NCBI GenBank assembly: GCA_017882405.1
Contig: JADGPO010000144.1
Location: 1-14,392, forward strand
From: Solirubrobacteraceae bacterium
GTDB taxonomy: Bacteria; Actinomycetota; Thermoleophilia; Solirubrobacterales; Solirubrobacteraceae
Direction of reading: 5' to 3'
DNA length: 14,392 nt
Shown one piece after another: positions 1 through 6,867 of the stretch (positions within the stretch are counted from its first letter, which is position 1; each line of letters starts with the position of its first letter). A model generated the notes under the pieces. That model did not search any database and had not been told where the DNA came from. It was given only the letters and a program-made list of their open reading frames with translations. The position numbers were made by a program, and so were the translations under genes.

Positions 1-2400
1 AAGGTGAACGGCGAGCTGCGCCGCCTGGACGAGGAGATCGTCCTCGACAAGAAGTACAAGCACGACATCGCCGTGGTCGTCGACCGCCTGGTGATGAAGA
101 CCGACCTGCGCAAGCGGCTGGCGGACTCGATCGAGACGGCCGTCGCCCTGGCCGACGGGCTGGTGGAGATCGAGCTCGTCGACGAGAACTCGAGAATCCT
201 CACCTTCTCGGAGAAGTTCGCCTGCCCGGTGCACGGCCCCAGCCTGGTCGAGCTCGAGCCGCGGATCTTCTCCTTTAACGCCCCCCACGGCGCCTGCCCG
301 CGGTGCACCGGGCTGGGGTCGCAGATGGAGATCGACCCCGAGCTGGTCGTCCCCGATCCGACGCTGTCGATCGGTGACGGCGCGATCGCGCCCTGGGCGG
401 TGAGCGCCTCCAACTACTACGACCAGCTCACGCAGGCGATCGCGGAGCGCTACGACGTCGACCTCGACACGCCCTGGCAGGACCTGTCCAGCGAGTCGCG
501 GGAGTTCTTCCTGTACGGCACCAACGGGGAGCGCGTGCAGGTCTCCTATCGCAACCGCTTCGGCCGGCCGCGCTCCTACGCCACCCGCTTCGAGGGGATC
601 GTCCCCAACCTGGAGCGCCGCTACCGGGAGACCGATTCGGACTTCGCGCGGGAGAAGATCGAGGAGTACACGACCCTGCGTCCGTGCCCGGACTGCAAGG
701 GGGCCCGGCTGCGGCCTGAGTCGCGGGCGGTGCTGGTCGACGGGACGGCGATTCACGAGTTCTGCGGGCTGTCGGCGCGGCGCGCGCTGGACTGGATCCG
801 CGGACGGGAGTTCTCCGAGCACGACCGGCGAATCGCGCGGCTGATCCTGCGTGAGATCGAGGAGCGCCTGCAGTTCCTGGAGAACGTGGGGATCGGCTAC
901 CTGTCGATGGACCGGGCGTCGGCCACTCTGTCGGGCGGCGAGGCTCAGCGGATCCGCCTGGCCACGCAGATCGGGTCCTCGCTGGTGGGCGTGCTCTACA
1001 TCCTCGACGAGCCGTCGATCGGGCTGCACCAGCGCGACAACGAGAAGCTGATCGGGACGCTCGAGCGGCTGCGCAACCTCGGCAACACGGTGATGGTGGT
1101 CGAGCACGACGAGGGCACGATGCGCGCCGCCGACCACATCGTCGACATGGGCCCGGGCGCCGGGGAGCATGGCGGCCACGTGGTCGCCGAGGGGACCGCG
1201 GACGAGATCGAGAAGGTCGCGGAGTCGCTCACCGGCCAGTTCCTGGCGGGTACGCGCCGGATCGAGATCCCCGCCCGGCGGCGTAAGCCCTCCGGCTACG
1301 TCGCGATCGAGGGGGCGGCCGAGAACAACCTGCGCAAGATCAACGTCAAGTTCCCGCTCGGCGTGCTGTGCAGCGTCACCGGCGTGTCGGGCTCGGGCAA
1401 GTCCACGCTGGTCAACGAGGTGCTGCTCAAGGCCGTCTCCAACCACCTGCATCGCAGCCGCCAGCGCGCGGGAGCGCACAAGCGGATCACCGGCCTCGAC
1501 CAGCTGGACAAGATCATCTCCGTCGACCAGTCGCCGATCGGGCGCACGCCGCGCTCCAATCCGGCGACCTACATCGGGCTGTTCGATCAGATCCGCGAGC
1601 TGTTCTCCAAGACCCAGGAGGCGCGGGCCCGCGGCTACAAGCCCGGTCGCTTCTCGTTCAACGTCAAGGGCGGGCGCTGCGAGGTGTGCCGCGGCGACGG
1701 CCAGATCAAGATCGAGATGCACTTCCTGCCCGACGTCTACGTGCCCTGCGAGCAGTGCGACGGCAAGCGCTACAACCGCGAGACGCTCGAGGTCCGCTTC
1801 AAGGGCAAGACGATCGCCGATGTGCTGGAGATGCCGATCGAGGAGGCGCTGGAGTTCTTCGTCCACATCCCGAAGATCCGCCGCCGGGTGGACGCACTGG
1901 TCGAAGTTGGCCTGGGCTACATGCGGCTCGGGCAGCCGGCGACAACGCTGTCGGGCGGCGAGGCGCAGCGGGTCAAGTTGGCCGCCGAGCTGAGCAAGGT
2001 CGCCACCGGCCGGACGATGTACATCCTCGACGAGCCGACCACCGGGCTGCACTTCGCCGACATCCAGCGGCTGCTGCAGGTGCTCGAGCGCCTCGTGGAC
2101 GCAGGCAACTCGGTGGTCGTCATCGAGCACAACCTCGACGTCCTCAAGGTCTCGGACTGGCTGATCGACCTCGGTCCGGAGGGGGGCGACGAGGGCGGCC
2201 AGATGATCGCCCAGGGGGCGCCCGAGCAGGTGGCCCAGGTGGCCGGCTCGCACACCGGAGAATTTCTGGCCACCATGCTCCCGGTCAAGGCCAGCCGTGC
2301 GCACCGGGCTCCCCAGAAGAGCGCCAACGGGTCCAACGGCTCCGCGAAGACCAACGGGAAGCCCGCCCGCCGACGAAGCGCCGCCCCGAGCTCGCGCTGA
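1..2400 (+). CDS. uvrA: UvrA, excinuclease ABC subunit A (5' end outside window)
   Basis: This is the damage-recognition ATPase of nucleotide excision repair, which works as a dimer with UvrB in the cytoplasm. The reading frame is open at base 1; the GTG at 4 lies inside the protein, and compared with a usual length near 940-950 residues roughly 150-190 N-terminal residues, including the first Walker A, are missing. Visible parts: CPVH...CPRCTGLG zinc-binding region (an H replaces one Cys), CPDCKGARL, first ABC signature LSGGEAQRIRLA followed by LYILDEPSIGLHQRD, second Walker A GVSGSGKSTL (about 1381-1410), the CEVC...CEQC zinc finger (about 1681-1758), second signature LSGGEAQRVKLA and MYILDEPTTGLH. 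After the usual end (TGEFLATML) the protein carries about 40 extra low-complexity residues rich in Ser, Asn, Lys, Arg. Identity is certain; only the missing N-terminus limits the entry. Confidence 0.97.
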   Translation, partial: KVNGELRRLDEEIVLDKKYKHDIAVVVDRLVMKTDLRKRLADSIETAVALADGLVEIELVDENSRILTFSEKFACPVHGPSLVELEPRIFSFNAPHGACPRCTGLGSQMEIDPELVVPDPTLSIGDGAIAPWAVSASNYYDQLTQAIAERYDVDLDTPWQDLSSESREFFLYGTNGERVQVSYRNRFGRPRSYATRFEGIVPNLERRYRETDSDFAREKIEEYTTLRPCPDCKGARLRPESRAVLVDGTAIHEFCGLSARRALDWIRGREFSEHDRRIARLILREIEERLQFLENVGIGYLSMDRASATLSGGEAQRIRLATQIGSSLVGVLYILDEPSIGLHQRDNEKLIGTLERLRNLGNTVMVVEHDEGTMRAADHIVDMGPGAGEHGGHVVAEGTADEIEKVAESLTGQFLAGTRRIEIPARRRKPSGYVAIEGAAENNLRKINVKFPLGVLCSVTGVSGSGKSTLVNEVLLKAVSNHLHRSRQRAGAHKRITGLDQLDKIISVDQSPIGRTPRSNPATYIGLFDQIRELFSKTQEARARGYKPGRFSFNVKGGRCEVCRGDGQIKIEMHFLPDVYVPCEQCDGKRYNRETLEVRFKGKTIADVLEMPIEEALEFFVHIPKIRRRVDALVEVGLGYMRLGQPATTLSGGEAQRVKLAAELSKVATGRTMYILDEPTTGLHFADIQRLLQVLERLVDAGNSVVVIEHNLDVLKVSDWLIDLGPEGGDEGGQMIAQGAPEQVAQVAGSHTGEFLATMLPVKASRAHRAPQKSANGSNGSAKTNGKPARRRSAAPSSR

Positions 2401-2404
2401 GCCC

Positions 2405-3025
2405 TTGGAGCCAAAGCTGCCCGCTTGGGCCGAGCTGAAGCTGTGGGCGCAGAAGTGGCGGTGGTACGAGCAGAACTCGCTGCCCTGGAACCGCGCCCGG
2501 ATCCACTGGGAGATGATGCGGCGAGGGGCGTTCGCGCGCTGGCCGGTTCACGGCAACCTGCTGGAGGCGTTCGCCGAGGAGCGGCTGGAGATCGGGTCGG
2601 GCACGCTGCTGGAGCCCGACGTGTGGATCACCGCGCCCGCGCCGGCGAGGGTGCGGATCGGCAGCGGATCGTTTCTGAACCTGGGGGTTACGGTTGCCGC
2701 GTTGGACCTGGTCGAGATCGGCGATCACTGCATGTTCGCCAACGGCTGCTTCGTCACCGATGCCGATCACCGGGTCGATGATCCGCAGCGGCCGATCACG
2801 TGGCAGGGCTTTGTCAGCAGGGGCCCCACCAGGATCGGCGACAACGTGTGGTGCGGGGCGCACGTCGTCGTGACCAGCGGGGTGACCATCGGCGAGCGCT
2901 GCGTGATCGGCGCCAACTCCGTGGTGACCAAGGACATCCCGCCGTTCTCGGTGGCCGCCGGGGTACCCGCCCGCGTGATCCGGTCAGTCCGCCAGGACGG
3001 GGACGCAGCTGCGCGCGGCGACTAG
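2405..3025 (+). CDS. Hexapeptide-repeat (left-handed beta-helix) acyltransferase
   Basis: A 206-residue protein of the LbH O-acetyltransferase family (Maa/LacA/NodL-like), which moves an acetyl or other acyl group from acyl-CoA to a sugar or similar hydroxyl. Residues 61-196 carry hexad repeats (IGSGTL, VRIGSGS, VEIGDHC, TRIGDNVWCG, VTIGERCVIG) and the family ending NSVVTKDIPPFSVAAGVPARVI. His122 in TDADHRVDD is the likely catalytic histidine. The first 60 residues are Trp-rich and not part of the helix. The start is uncertain: TTG at 2405, 4 nt after the uvrA stop, begins where the protein looks real. A longer GTG start at 2297 would overlap uvrA by 104 bp and gives a Pro/Arg-rich shadow of it. 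No good ribosome site is seen, so translation may be coupled to uvrA. The acceptor is unknown; nothing nearby names one. Confidence 0.85.
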   Translation: MEPKLPAWAELKLWAQKWRWYEQNSLPWNRARIHWEMMRRGAFARWPVHGNLLEAFAEERLEIGSGTLLEPDVWITAPAPARVRIGSGSFLNLGVTVAALDLVEIGDHCMFANGCFVTDADHRVDDPQRPITWQGFVSRGPTRIGDNVWCGAHVVVTSGVTIGERCVIGANSVVTKDIPPFSVAAGVPARVIRSVRQDGDAAARGD

Positions 3026-3078
3026 CTTCCCGGCAGCCCGAGCCGCTTGATCTGAGTCCGCAGCGTGGCCCGCGACCC
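3022..3078 (-). pseudogene. Possible relic of a Fis-type helix-turn-helix C-terminus
   Basis: In the short gap between two convergent genes, the minus strand reads GSRATLRTQIKRLGLPGS followed by TAG (bases 3024-3022). This resembles the recognition helix and end of Fis-type or other HTH regulators (pattern SRxTLxxxIKRLGL). Upstream in the same frame the text runs into the 3' end of the DUF47 gene and loses any resemblance, so no intact gene exists. It may be a leftover from a replaced gene or chance. Low confidence. Confidence 0.2.
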
Positions 3079-3086
3079 CGGCGGCC

Positions 3087-3713
3087 TCAGGAGTTCTTGA
3101 TGACGATGCCCTCGATGATGTTGGCCGCGCGCTCGGTGGCGTCGATCGCGGCCTCCAGCCGCTCGAACAGGTCCTTCCAGCGGATCACCACCATCGGATC
3201 GATTCCCCCGTCGAACAGGGAGGCGACGGCCTCACGGGTGATCCGGTCGCCCTCGTTCTCCAGCCGGTTGACCTCGACCGTATAGCGCGAGATGTCGCGG
3301 AAGCCGTGCAGCAGGGGCAGCGCCTCGGCGATCTGGCTGGAGGCGTCCTTGAGCACCCGTGCCAGCTGGATCGACTGCTCCATCGGCGCCTCGATCTTGT
3401 ACAGCTCGAGGTAGTCGGCGACCTCTTCGGTGTAATCGACGATGTCGTCGAGAGCCGAGGCGAGGGAGAGGATGTCCTCGCGGTCGATCGGGGTGACGAA
3501 CGTCTGGTTGAGCCGGTGGATGATGTCGTGCGTGATCCGGTCGCCCTCGTGCTCGAGGTCGAGGATCACGGCCGCCAGCTGCTTGTCGTCGGGATAGGTG
3601 CGCAGCAGGTCGTAGAGCAGGGAGGACGCCCGCAGCATGTTCTGCCCGGCCTCCTCGAACAGCTCGAAGTACACGCGGTCCCGGGGAGCGAACACCTGAG
3701 TGAAGCGAGGCAT
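3087..3713 (-). CDS. DUF47 family, PhoU-like protein (phosphate transport accessory)
   Basis: A 208-residue all-helical protein of the DUF47/PhoU_div family, often paired with low-affinity Pit phosphate transporters and thought to tune their activity. It has the PhoU-like internal duplication: acidic metal-binding motifs EHEGD (residues 54-58) and ENEGD (152-156) are each followed by DRITxxxxxxL, and each half has a second acidic helix (ALDDIVD 87-93; EAAIDATE 187-194). There is no signal peptide or membrane segment. Length is normal for the family. The ATG at 3713-3711 has no clear Shine-Dalgarno site, but minus-strand TAGGAT lies 9 nt upstream, suggesting a very short leader. It follows panB on the same strand after 65 nt containing a hairpin, so it is probably a separate unit. 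No pit gene is in the window, so the partner is not visible here. Confidence 0.9.
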   Translation of the reverse strand: MPRFTQVFAPRDRVYFELFEEAGQNMLRASSLLYDLLRTYPDDKQLAAVILDLEHEGDRITHDIIHRLNQTFVTPIDREDILSLASALDDIVDYTEEVADYLELYKIEAPMEQSIQLARVLKDASSQIAEALPLLHGFRDISRYTVEVNRLENEGDRITREAVASLFDGGIDPMVVIRWKDLFERLEAAIDATERAANIIEGIVIKNS

Positions 3714-3722
3714 GCCCGGCGG

Positions 3723-3728
3723 ATCCTA
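3723..3728 (-). promoter_or_regulatory. Candidate -10 box (TAGGAT) of the DUF47 gene
   Basis: Minus-strand TAGGAT fits the actinobacterial TANNNT pattern and ends 9 nt before the ATG at 3713, which would give a leader of only a few bases. No -35 like TTGACA was found 16-18 nt upstream. The box overlaps the first of three 8-nt direct repeats. Confidence 0.4.
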
Positions 3729-3748
3729 GTGCCCTAGTGCCCTAGAGC
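3725..3748. repeat. Three tandem 8-nt repeats before the DUF47 gene
   Basis: On the plus strand CCTAGTGC occurs at 3725-3732 and 3733-3740, and CCTAGAGC (one change) at 3741-3748. The block covers the candidate -10 box and the spacer upstream of the leftward DUF47 gene, where an operator could sit. The 8-nt period does not match the 11-nt period of the known actinobacterial PhoP boxes, and the word is unlike GTTCACC. Confidence 0.6.
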
Positions 3749-3754
3749 TCTCGG

Positions 3755-3778
3755 GTCCGCCGGGGGCGGGGGCGGGAC
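3755..3778 (-). terminator. GC-rich hairpin directly after panB
   Basis: Bases 3755-3761 (GTCCGCC) can pair with 3771-3778 (GGCGGGAC) with one bulged G (3774), giving a 7-bp stem and a 9-nt G-rich loop. It begins at the base next to the panB stop codon. There is no U-tract, which is common for high-GC bacteria, so this is a tentative terminator of the pantothenate operon. Confidence 0.3.
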
Positions 3779-4666
3779 TCAACCCAGGCCGGCCCGGAAG
3801 CGCGCCAGCTCCTCGTCGTCGATCGAGTAGGAGTGCTCCGGGCCGGGGAAGCTGCCGCTGCGGACATCGGCGGCATACTCGGCCACCCCCGCGACCATGT
3901 GCGCGCGCACGTCGCCGTAGCGCTTGGCGAAGCGAGCCACGTGGCCGTCGTAGATGCCCAGCAGGTCGTGAAACACCAGCACCTGCCCGTCGGTCGCGTC
4001 TCCGGCGCCGATCCCGATCACGGGGATCTCCAGTCGCGGCATGAGCGTGCGCGAGACCGCGGCGGGGATCGCCTCCAGCACGATCGAGAAGCACCCGGCC
4101 TCCTGCAGGGCGATCGCGTCGCGGGCGACCGACAGCGCCCGCTCGGCGGTGCGGCCCTGGGCCTTGTAGCCACCGAGGGCGGTCGCCGTCTGGGGCGTCA
4201 GTCCGACGTGGCCCATAACGGGGATCCCGGACTCGACGATCGCCCGCGCGCGCTGCACGCTGGTGCCGCCGCGCTCGAGCTTGACGGCGTCACAGCCGGC
4301 CTCCTTGACGAACCGCTGGGCGGTGGCGATCGCCTGCTCATCCGAGCCCTCGTAGGAGCCGAACGGCAGATCGCCCACCAGCAGCGGGGTACGCAGGCCG
4401 CGGCGCACGGCCGACGCGAGCATCAGCATCTCGTCGGTCGAGACCGGCACCGTGGAGGGGTAGCCGAGCACCGTCATGGCGCCCGAGTCGCCGACCAGCA
4501 CGATGTCCACGCCGGCCTCCTGCGCCACCTGGGCCGACGGGTAGTCGTAGGCGGTGACCATCACGATGGGCTCGCCCAGGTGCTTCTTCTCGGCCAGCCT
4601 CGGCAGCGTTATCGGCAGTGGCCCGTCGAGGCCCTGCGGCACCGGGGTGTGTGGGGTGGCGGACAT
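3779..4666 (-). CDS. panB: 3-methyl-2-oxobutanoate hydroxymethyltransferase (PanB)
   Basis: Catalyses the first committed step of pantothenate synthesis: 2-ketoisovalerate plus 5,10-methylenetetrahydrofolate gives ketopantoate, in the cytoplasm. The 295-residue (beta/alpha)8 barrel shows MVTAYDYPSA near residue 36, VGDS with Asp60, LVGDLPFGSY with Asp99, VKLERG (Lys129, Glu131), GHVGLTPQ, VLEAIP with the catalytic-base Glu198, and GIGAG...DGQVLVFHDLLG. These match the Mg-binding and catalytic set of the family. The start at 4666 was chosen because AGGAGG (minus strand 4680-4675) lies 8 nt upstream and the protein then begins as in relatives; a longer open frame to 4936 only mirrors panD. It is the last gene of DUF2520-panC-panD-panB and starts 13 nt after the panD stop, its ribosome site touching that stop. 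Confidence 0.97.
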   Translation of the reverse strand: MSATPHTPVPQGLDGPLPITLPRLAEKKHLGEPIVMVTAYDYPSAQVAQEAGVDIVLVGDSGAMTVLGYPSTVPVSTDEMLMLASAVRRGLRTPLLVGDLPFGSYEGSDEQAIATAQRFVKEAGCDAVKLERGGTSVQRARAIVESGIPVMGHVGLTPQTATALGGYKAQGRTAERALSVARDAIALQEAGCFSIVLEAIPAAVSRTLMPRLEIPVIGIGAGDATDGQVLVFHDLLGIYDGHVARFAKRYGDVRAHMVAGVAEYAADVRSGSFPGPEHSYSIDDEELARFRAGLG

Positions 4667-4674
4667 TTGCGCTG

Positions 4675-4680
4675 CCTCCT
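4675..4680 (-). promoter_or_regulatory. Strong ribosome binding site of panB (AGGAGG)
   Basis: Minus-strand AGGAGG ends 8 nt before the ATG at 4666 and overlaps the last base of the panD stop codon. It decides the panB start against the upstream in-frame ATG at 4936. Confidence 0.85.
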
Positions 4681-5072
4681 CAAGCGGTTGACGCCCCGAG
4701 CAGGGTCGCCACCTCTTTGTCGATGGTGCGGATCTCGTTGTCCTGCGTGACGTGAACGACACGCGGGTCGTAGTGCTCCAGGTCCTCGGGGTCATAGGTC
4801 CCGTAGGAGATGACGATGACTGTGTCGCCGCGGTGCACGAGGCGCGCGGCGGCACCGTTGACCTTGATCGCTCCGGACCCGCGGTCGCCGGCGATCGTGT
4901 ACGTCTCGAAGCGGGCGCCGTTGTCGACGTCGACAACGGCCACCTGCTCGAACTCCAGGATGTCGGCGGCCTCCAGCAGGTCCGGGTCGATGGTGATCGA
5001 TCCCACGTAATGCAGGTCGCACTCGGTGACCGTCGCGCGGTGGATCTTGGACTTCAGCATCGTGCGGTTCAT
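4680..5072 (-). CDS. panD: Aspartate 1-decarboxylase proenzyme (PanD)
   Basis: Makes beta-alanine from L-aspartate for the pantothenate pathway. The 130-residue proenzyme is cleaved by itself between Gly24 and Ser25 (HYVGSITID), creating the pyruvoyl group at Ser25. Arg54 and Tyr58 (ARFETYT) match the known substrate and proton-transfer residues, and [22 protein letters not shown] and VIVISYG are typical. The ATG at 5072 has a good ribosome site (minus-strand AGGGAGG, about 5087-5081) and overlaps the panC stop by 4 nt (ATGA), so translation is likely coupled. Length and start match the Escherichia coli enzyme. Confidence 0.97.
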   Translation of the reverse strand: MNRTMLKSKIHRATVTECDLHYVGSITIDPDLLEAADILEFEQVAVVDVDNGARFETYTIAGDRGSGAIKVNGAAARLVHRGDTVIVISYGTYDPEDLEHYDPRVVHVTQDNEIRTIDKEVATLLGASTA

Positions 5073-5968
5073 CTCGGATCCCTCCCTTGGTGTGCGCCGG
5101 CGGTCGCGGGCTCGACGCCTCCGGAGATATTGATCGGGACGTTGTCGATCAGGCGGGTGCTGCCGACCCGGGCGGCGACAACCGCCAGCGCATCCCCCTT
5201 CAGTTCCTGGAGCGGCCGCATCGTCTCGGGGTCGACCAGGCTCAGGTACTCGACGTCCACGCCCGCCCCGTCCAGCTCAGCGCGCCCGGCTTCCAAGGCC
5301 CGCGCTGGGTCCCATTCGCCGCCGACGACGGCGGCGCGCACGGCGGACACGGCGCGGTGCAGCGCGGTGGCCCGCCCGCGCTCGTAGGGCGACAGCAGCG
5401 CGTTGCGGCTCGAGAGGGCGAGCCCGTCGGCGGCACGGACGGTGGGGCAGACCTCGATGCGGACCGGTAGGTCGAGGTCGCGGACCAGCCGCCGGATGAG
5501 CACCGTCTGCTGGGCGTCCTTCTGGCCGAAGTAGGCGACGTCCGCGGACACCATGTTCAGCAGCTTGGTCACGACTGTGGCCACGCCCTCGAAGTGGTCG
5601 GGGCCGCGGTGCTCGCCCTCCAGCCCGAAGCTCACGCCGGCCACCGTGACCGTGGTGTTGAATCCCGGCGGGTACACCTCGGACACGGGTGGAGCGAACA
5701 GGTAGTCGACCCCCAGCTCGCCGGCCAGCGCCGCGTCCCGGGCCTCGTCGCGGGGGTAGACGTCCAGGTCGGCGGCGTCGTTGAACTGCGCCGGGTTGAG
5801 GAACAGCGAGACGACCACCAAGTCGCAGACCTCCACCGCCCGCCGCATCAGAGAGAGATGGCCCTCGTGCAGGGCGCCCATCGTCGGCACCAGCCCGATC
5901 GTGCGCCCCGCGCGCCGCAGCGGTGTCAGCTCGCGCCGCAGCTCGGTCACGGTGCGGATCGTCTTCAT
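5069..5968 (-). CDS. panC: Pantothenate synthetase (PanC)
   Basis: Joins pantoate and beta-alanine using ATP (via pantoyl-adenylate) to form pantothenate. The 299-residue protein has the nucleotidyltransferase HIGH-type motif in [11 protein letters not shown] (His34, His37), NPAQF with Gln61, FGQKDAQQ (Lys150, Asp151, Gln154) and the KMSKS-equivalent LSSRN (Ser186, Ser187, Arg188). The C-terminal dimer domain ends with RLIDNVPI and an extra tail of about 20 residues ([12 protein letters not shown]...) beyond the usual end. Its ATG overlaps the stop of the preceding DUF2520 gene by 4 nt and its own stop overlaps panD by 4 nt, so it is the centre of a tight operon. Confidence 0.97.
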   Translation of the reverse strand: MKTIRTVTELRRELTPLRRAGRTIGLVPTMGALHEGHLSLMRRAVEVCDLVVVSLFLNPAQFNDAADLDVYPRDEARDAALAGELGVDYLFAPPVSEVYPPGFNTTVTVAGVSFGLEGEHRGPDHFEGVATVVTKLLNMVSADVAYFGQKDAQQTVLIRRLVRDLDLPVRIEVCPTVRAADGLALSSRNALLSPYERGRATALHRAVSAVRAAVVGGEWDPARALEAGRAELDGAGVDVEYLSLVDPETMRPLQELKGDALAVVAARVGSTRLIDNVPINISGGVEPATAGAHQGRDPR

Positions 5969-6741
5969 GCCCTCGCCGCCGGGGGGTGGGCCAGGGCCCG
6001 AGTGGCCAGCACGAGGCTGTCGAACAGGTCCACGAGCTCGGGCGTGCGCTCGGCGACGGCGGAGCGCTGGCGCTCGATCGTCTGCTCGTCGGCGCGCGCC
6101 ACCGGGCCGGTGAGGGCGCGCTCAGGCCCCAGCTGTCCCCAGTTCTCGATCGTCGCCCGTACAAGCGGCAGCAGCAGCTGGCGCTCCAGGCCCGCGGTGG
6201 CGGCCAGCCGCTCGGCGGCCGCCTCCAGAGTGATCAGGAAGTTGGAGGCGATCGAGGCGGCGGCGTGGTAGGCCACCCGATCCTCGGCGGCCACCTCGAT
6301 CGGGTGCAAGCCGAGCGTGCCGGCCAGAGCGCGCGCCAGCGCCAGCGTCTGCGGCGTGCTGCCGGCGATGGCGGCGCCCGCGCCCTCCAGGCGCGGGGTC
6401 TCGACGGCGCCGGCGAACGTCATCAGAGGATGCAGGGAGAACGCGGCGTGAGGGGCGAGCACGTCCAACCGGGTGGCCCCGGAGCAGTGGCCGACCGGTG
6501 GTCCGATCTCGACGGCCGCGGCAGCGGACGAGATCTCGGCGTCGGGCACGCACAGGAGCACAGCGTCGGCACCAGGCGCGGCGGCGCCGCGGCCCAGGGG
6601 ACCGGTCACCGCTAGGCCGGCGGCGCGCAACGCCGCTGCCAGGGCGTTTCCCGCCCGTCCGCGACCAACGATTGCCACCCGCTCGGGGGCGTGGGTCGCG
6701 TGCGCAGAGGGGGGCTGAGAGTGCCGTTCCAGTTCCCGCAT
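5965..6741 (-). CDS. Rossmann-fold and DUF2520 domain protein (candidate ketopantoate reductase)
   Basis: A 258-residue NAD(P)-binding protein resembling the ProC/KPR-like dehydrogenase group. Residues 21-80 form the Rossmann domain with VAIVGRGRAGNAL (about 22-34) and VLLCVPDAEI (61-70). HCSGAT (85-90) and SLHPLMTF (102-109) follow, and the DUF2520 helical half contains AYHAAASIASNF (157-168). It is the first gene of the pantothenate operon, joined to panC by an ATGA overlap. No recognisable panE is present in the window, so a role as ketopantoate reductase is a reasonable inference, not shown by the sequence. The ATG at 6741 adds about 20 polar residues before the first strand and lacks a clear ribosome site; a GTG at 6678 lies right at the first strand and would be very short. 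Family assignment is firm; function is not. Confidence 0.85.
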   Translation of the reverse strand: MRELERHSQPPSAHATHAPERVAIVGRGRAGNALAAALRAAGLAVTGPLGRGAAAPGADAVLLCVPDAEISSAAAAVEIGPPVGHCSGATRLDVLAPHAAFSLHPLMTFAGAVETPRLEGAGAAIAGSTPQTLALARALAGTLGLHPIEVAAEDRVAYHAAASIASNFLITLEAAAERLAATAGLERQLLLPLVRATIENWGQLGPERALTGPVARADEQTIERQRSAVAERTPELVDLFDSLVLATRALAHPPAARA

Positions 6742-6867
6742 CAGGAATACCGGTCGGTGAAAGAGAGAGTGATTTGCTGCTATTTGCGGAGGTACGTTCC
6801 GCCTTGGCGGTCACGGCCTCCAAGACAAAGGATACCCGGCAGTCGATCGCCTCTACCATTGCGCTGC
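6742..6867. promoter_or_regulatory. Divergent intergenic region between the pantothenate operon and udg
   Basis: This 126-nt region must hold promoters for both directions and is more AT-rich than its surroundings. It contains a direct repeat ATTTGC (6772-6777 and 6782-6787, 10 nt apart), an inverted repeat GCGGA/TCCGC (6786-6790, 6798-6802) and a perfect CCGCC-TT-GGCGG (6799-6810). The two inverted repeats share bases and cannot both form. No confident leftward -10 or -35 box for the pantothenate operon was found. Confidence 0.45.
6854..6859 (+). promoter_or_regulatory. Candidate -10 box (TACCAT) for a leaderless udg transcript
   Basis: TACCAT fits TANNNT and ends 8 nt before the GTG at 6868, which places the expected transcription start at or next to the start codon. 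No Shine-Dalgarno site precedes this GTG, consistent with leaderless translation. A -35 box was not recognised. Confidence 0.4.

Noticed and set aside
2297..2404. Longer GTG start for the hexapeptide acyltransferase
   Set aside because: The added 36 residues only mirror the end of uvrA in another frame and have no family likeness; TTG 2405 follows the uvrA stop directly.
4667..4936. N-terminal 90-residue extension of panB
   Set aside because: It is Ser/Thr/Arg-rich shadow text of panD in another frame; the ATG at 4666 has AGGAGG at the right distance and matches known PanB starts.
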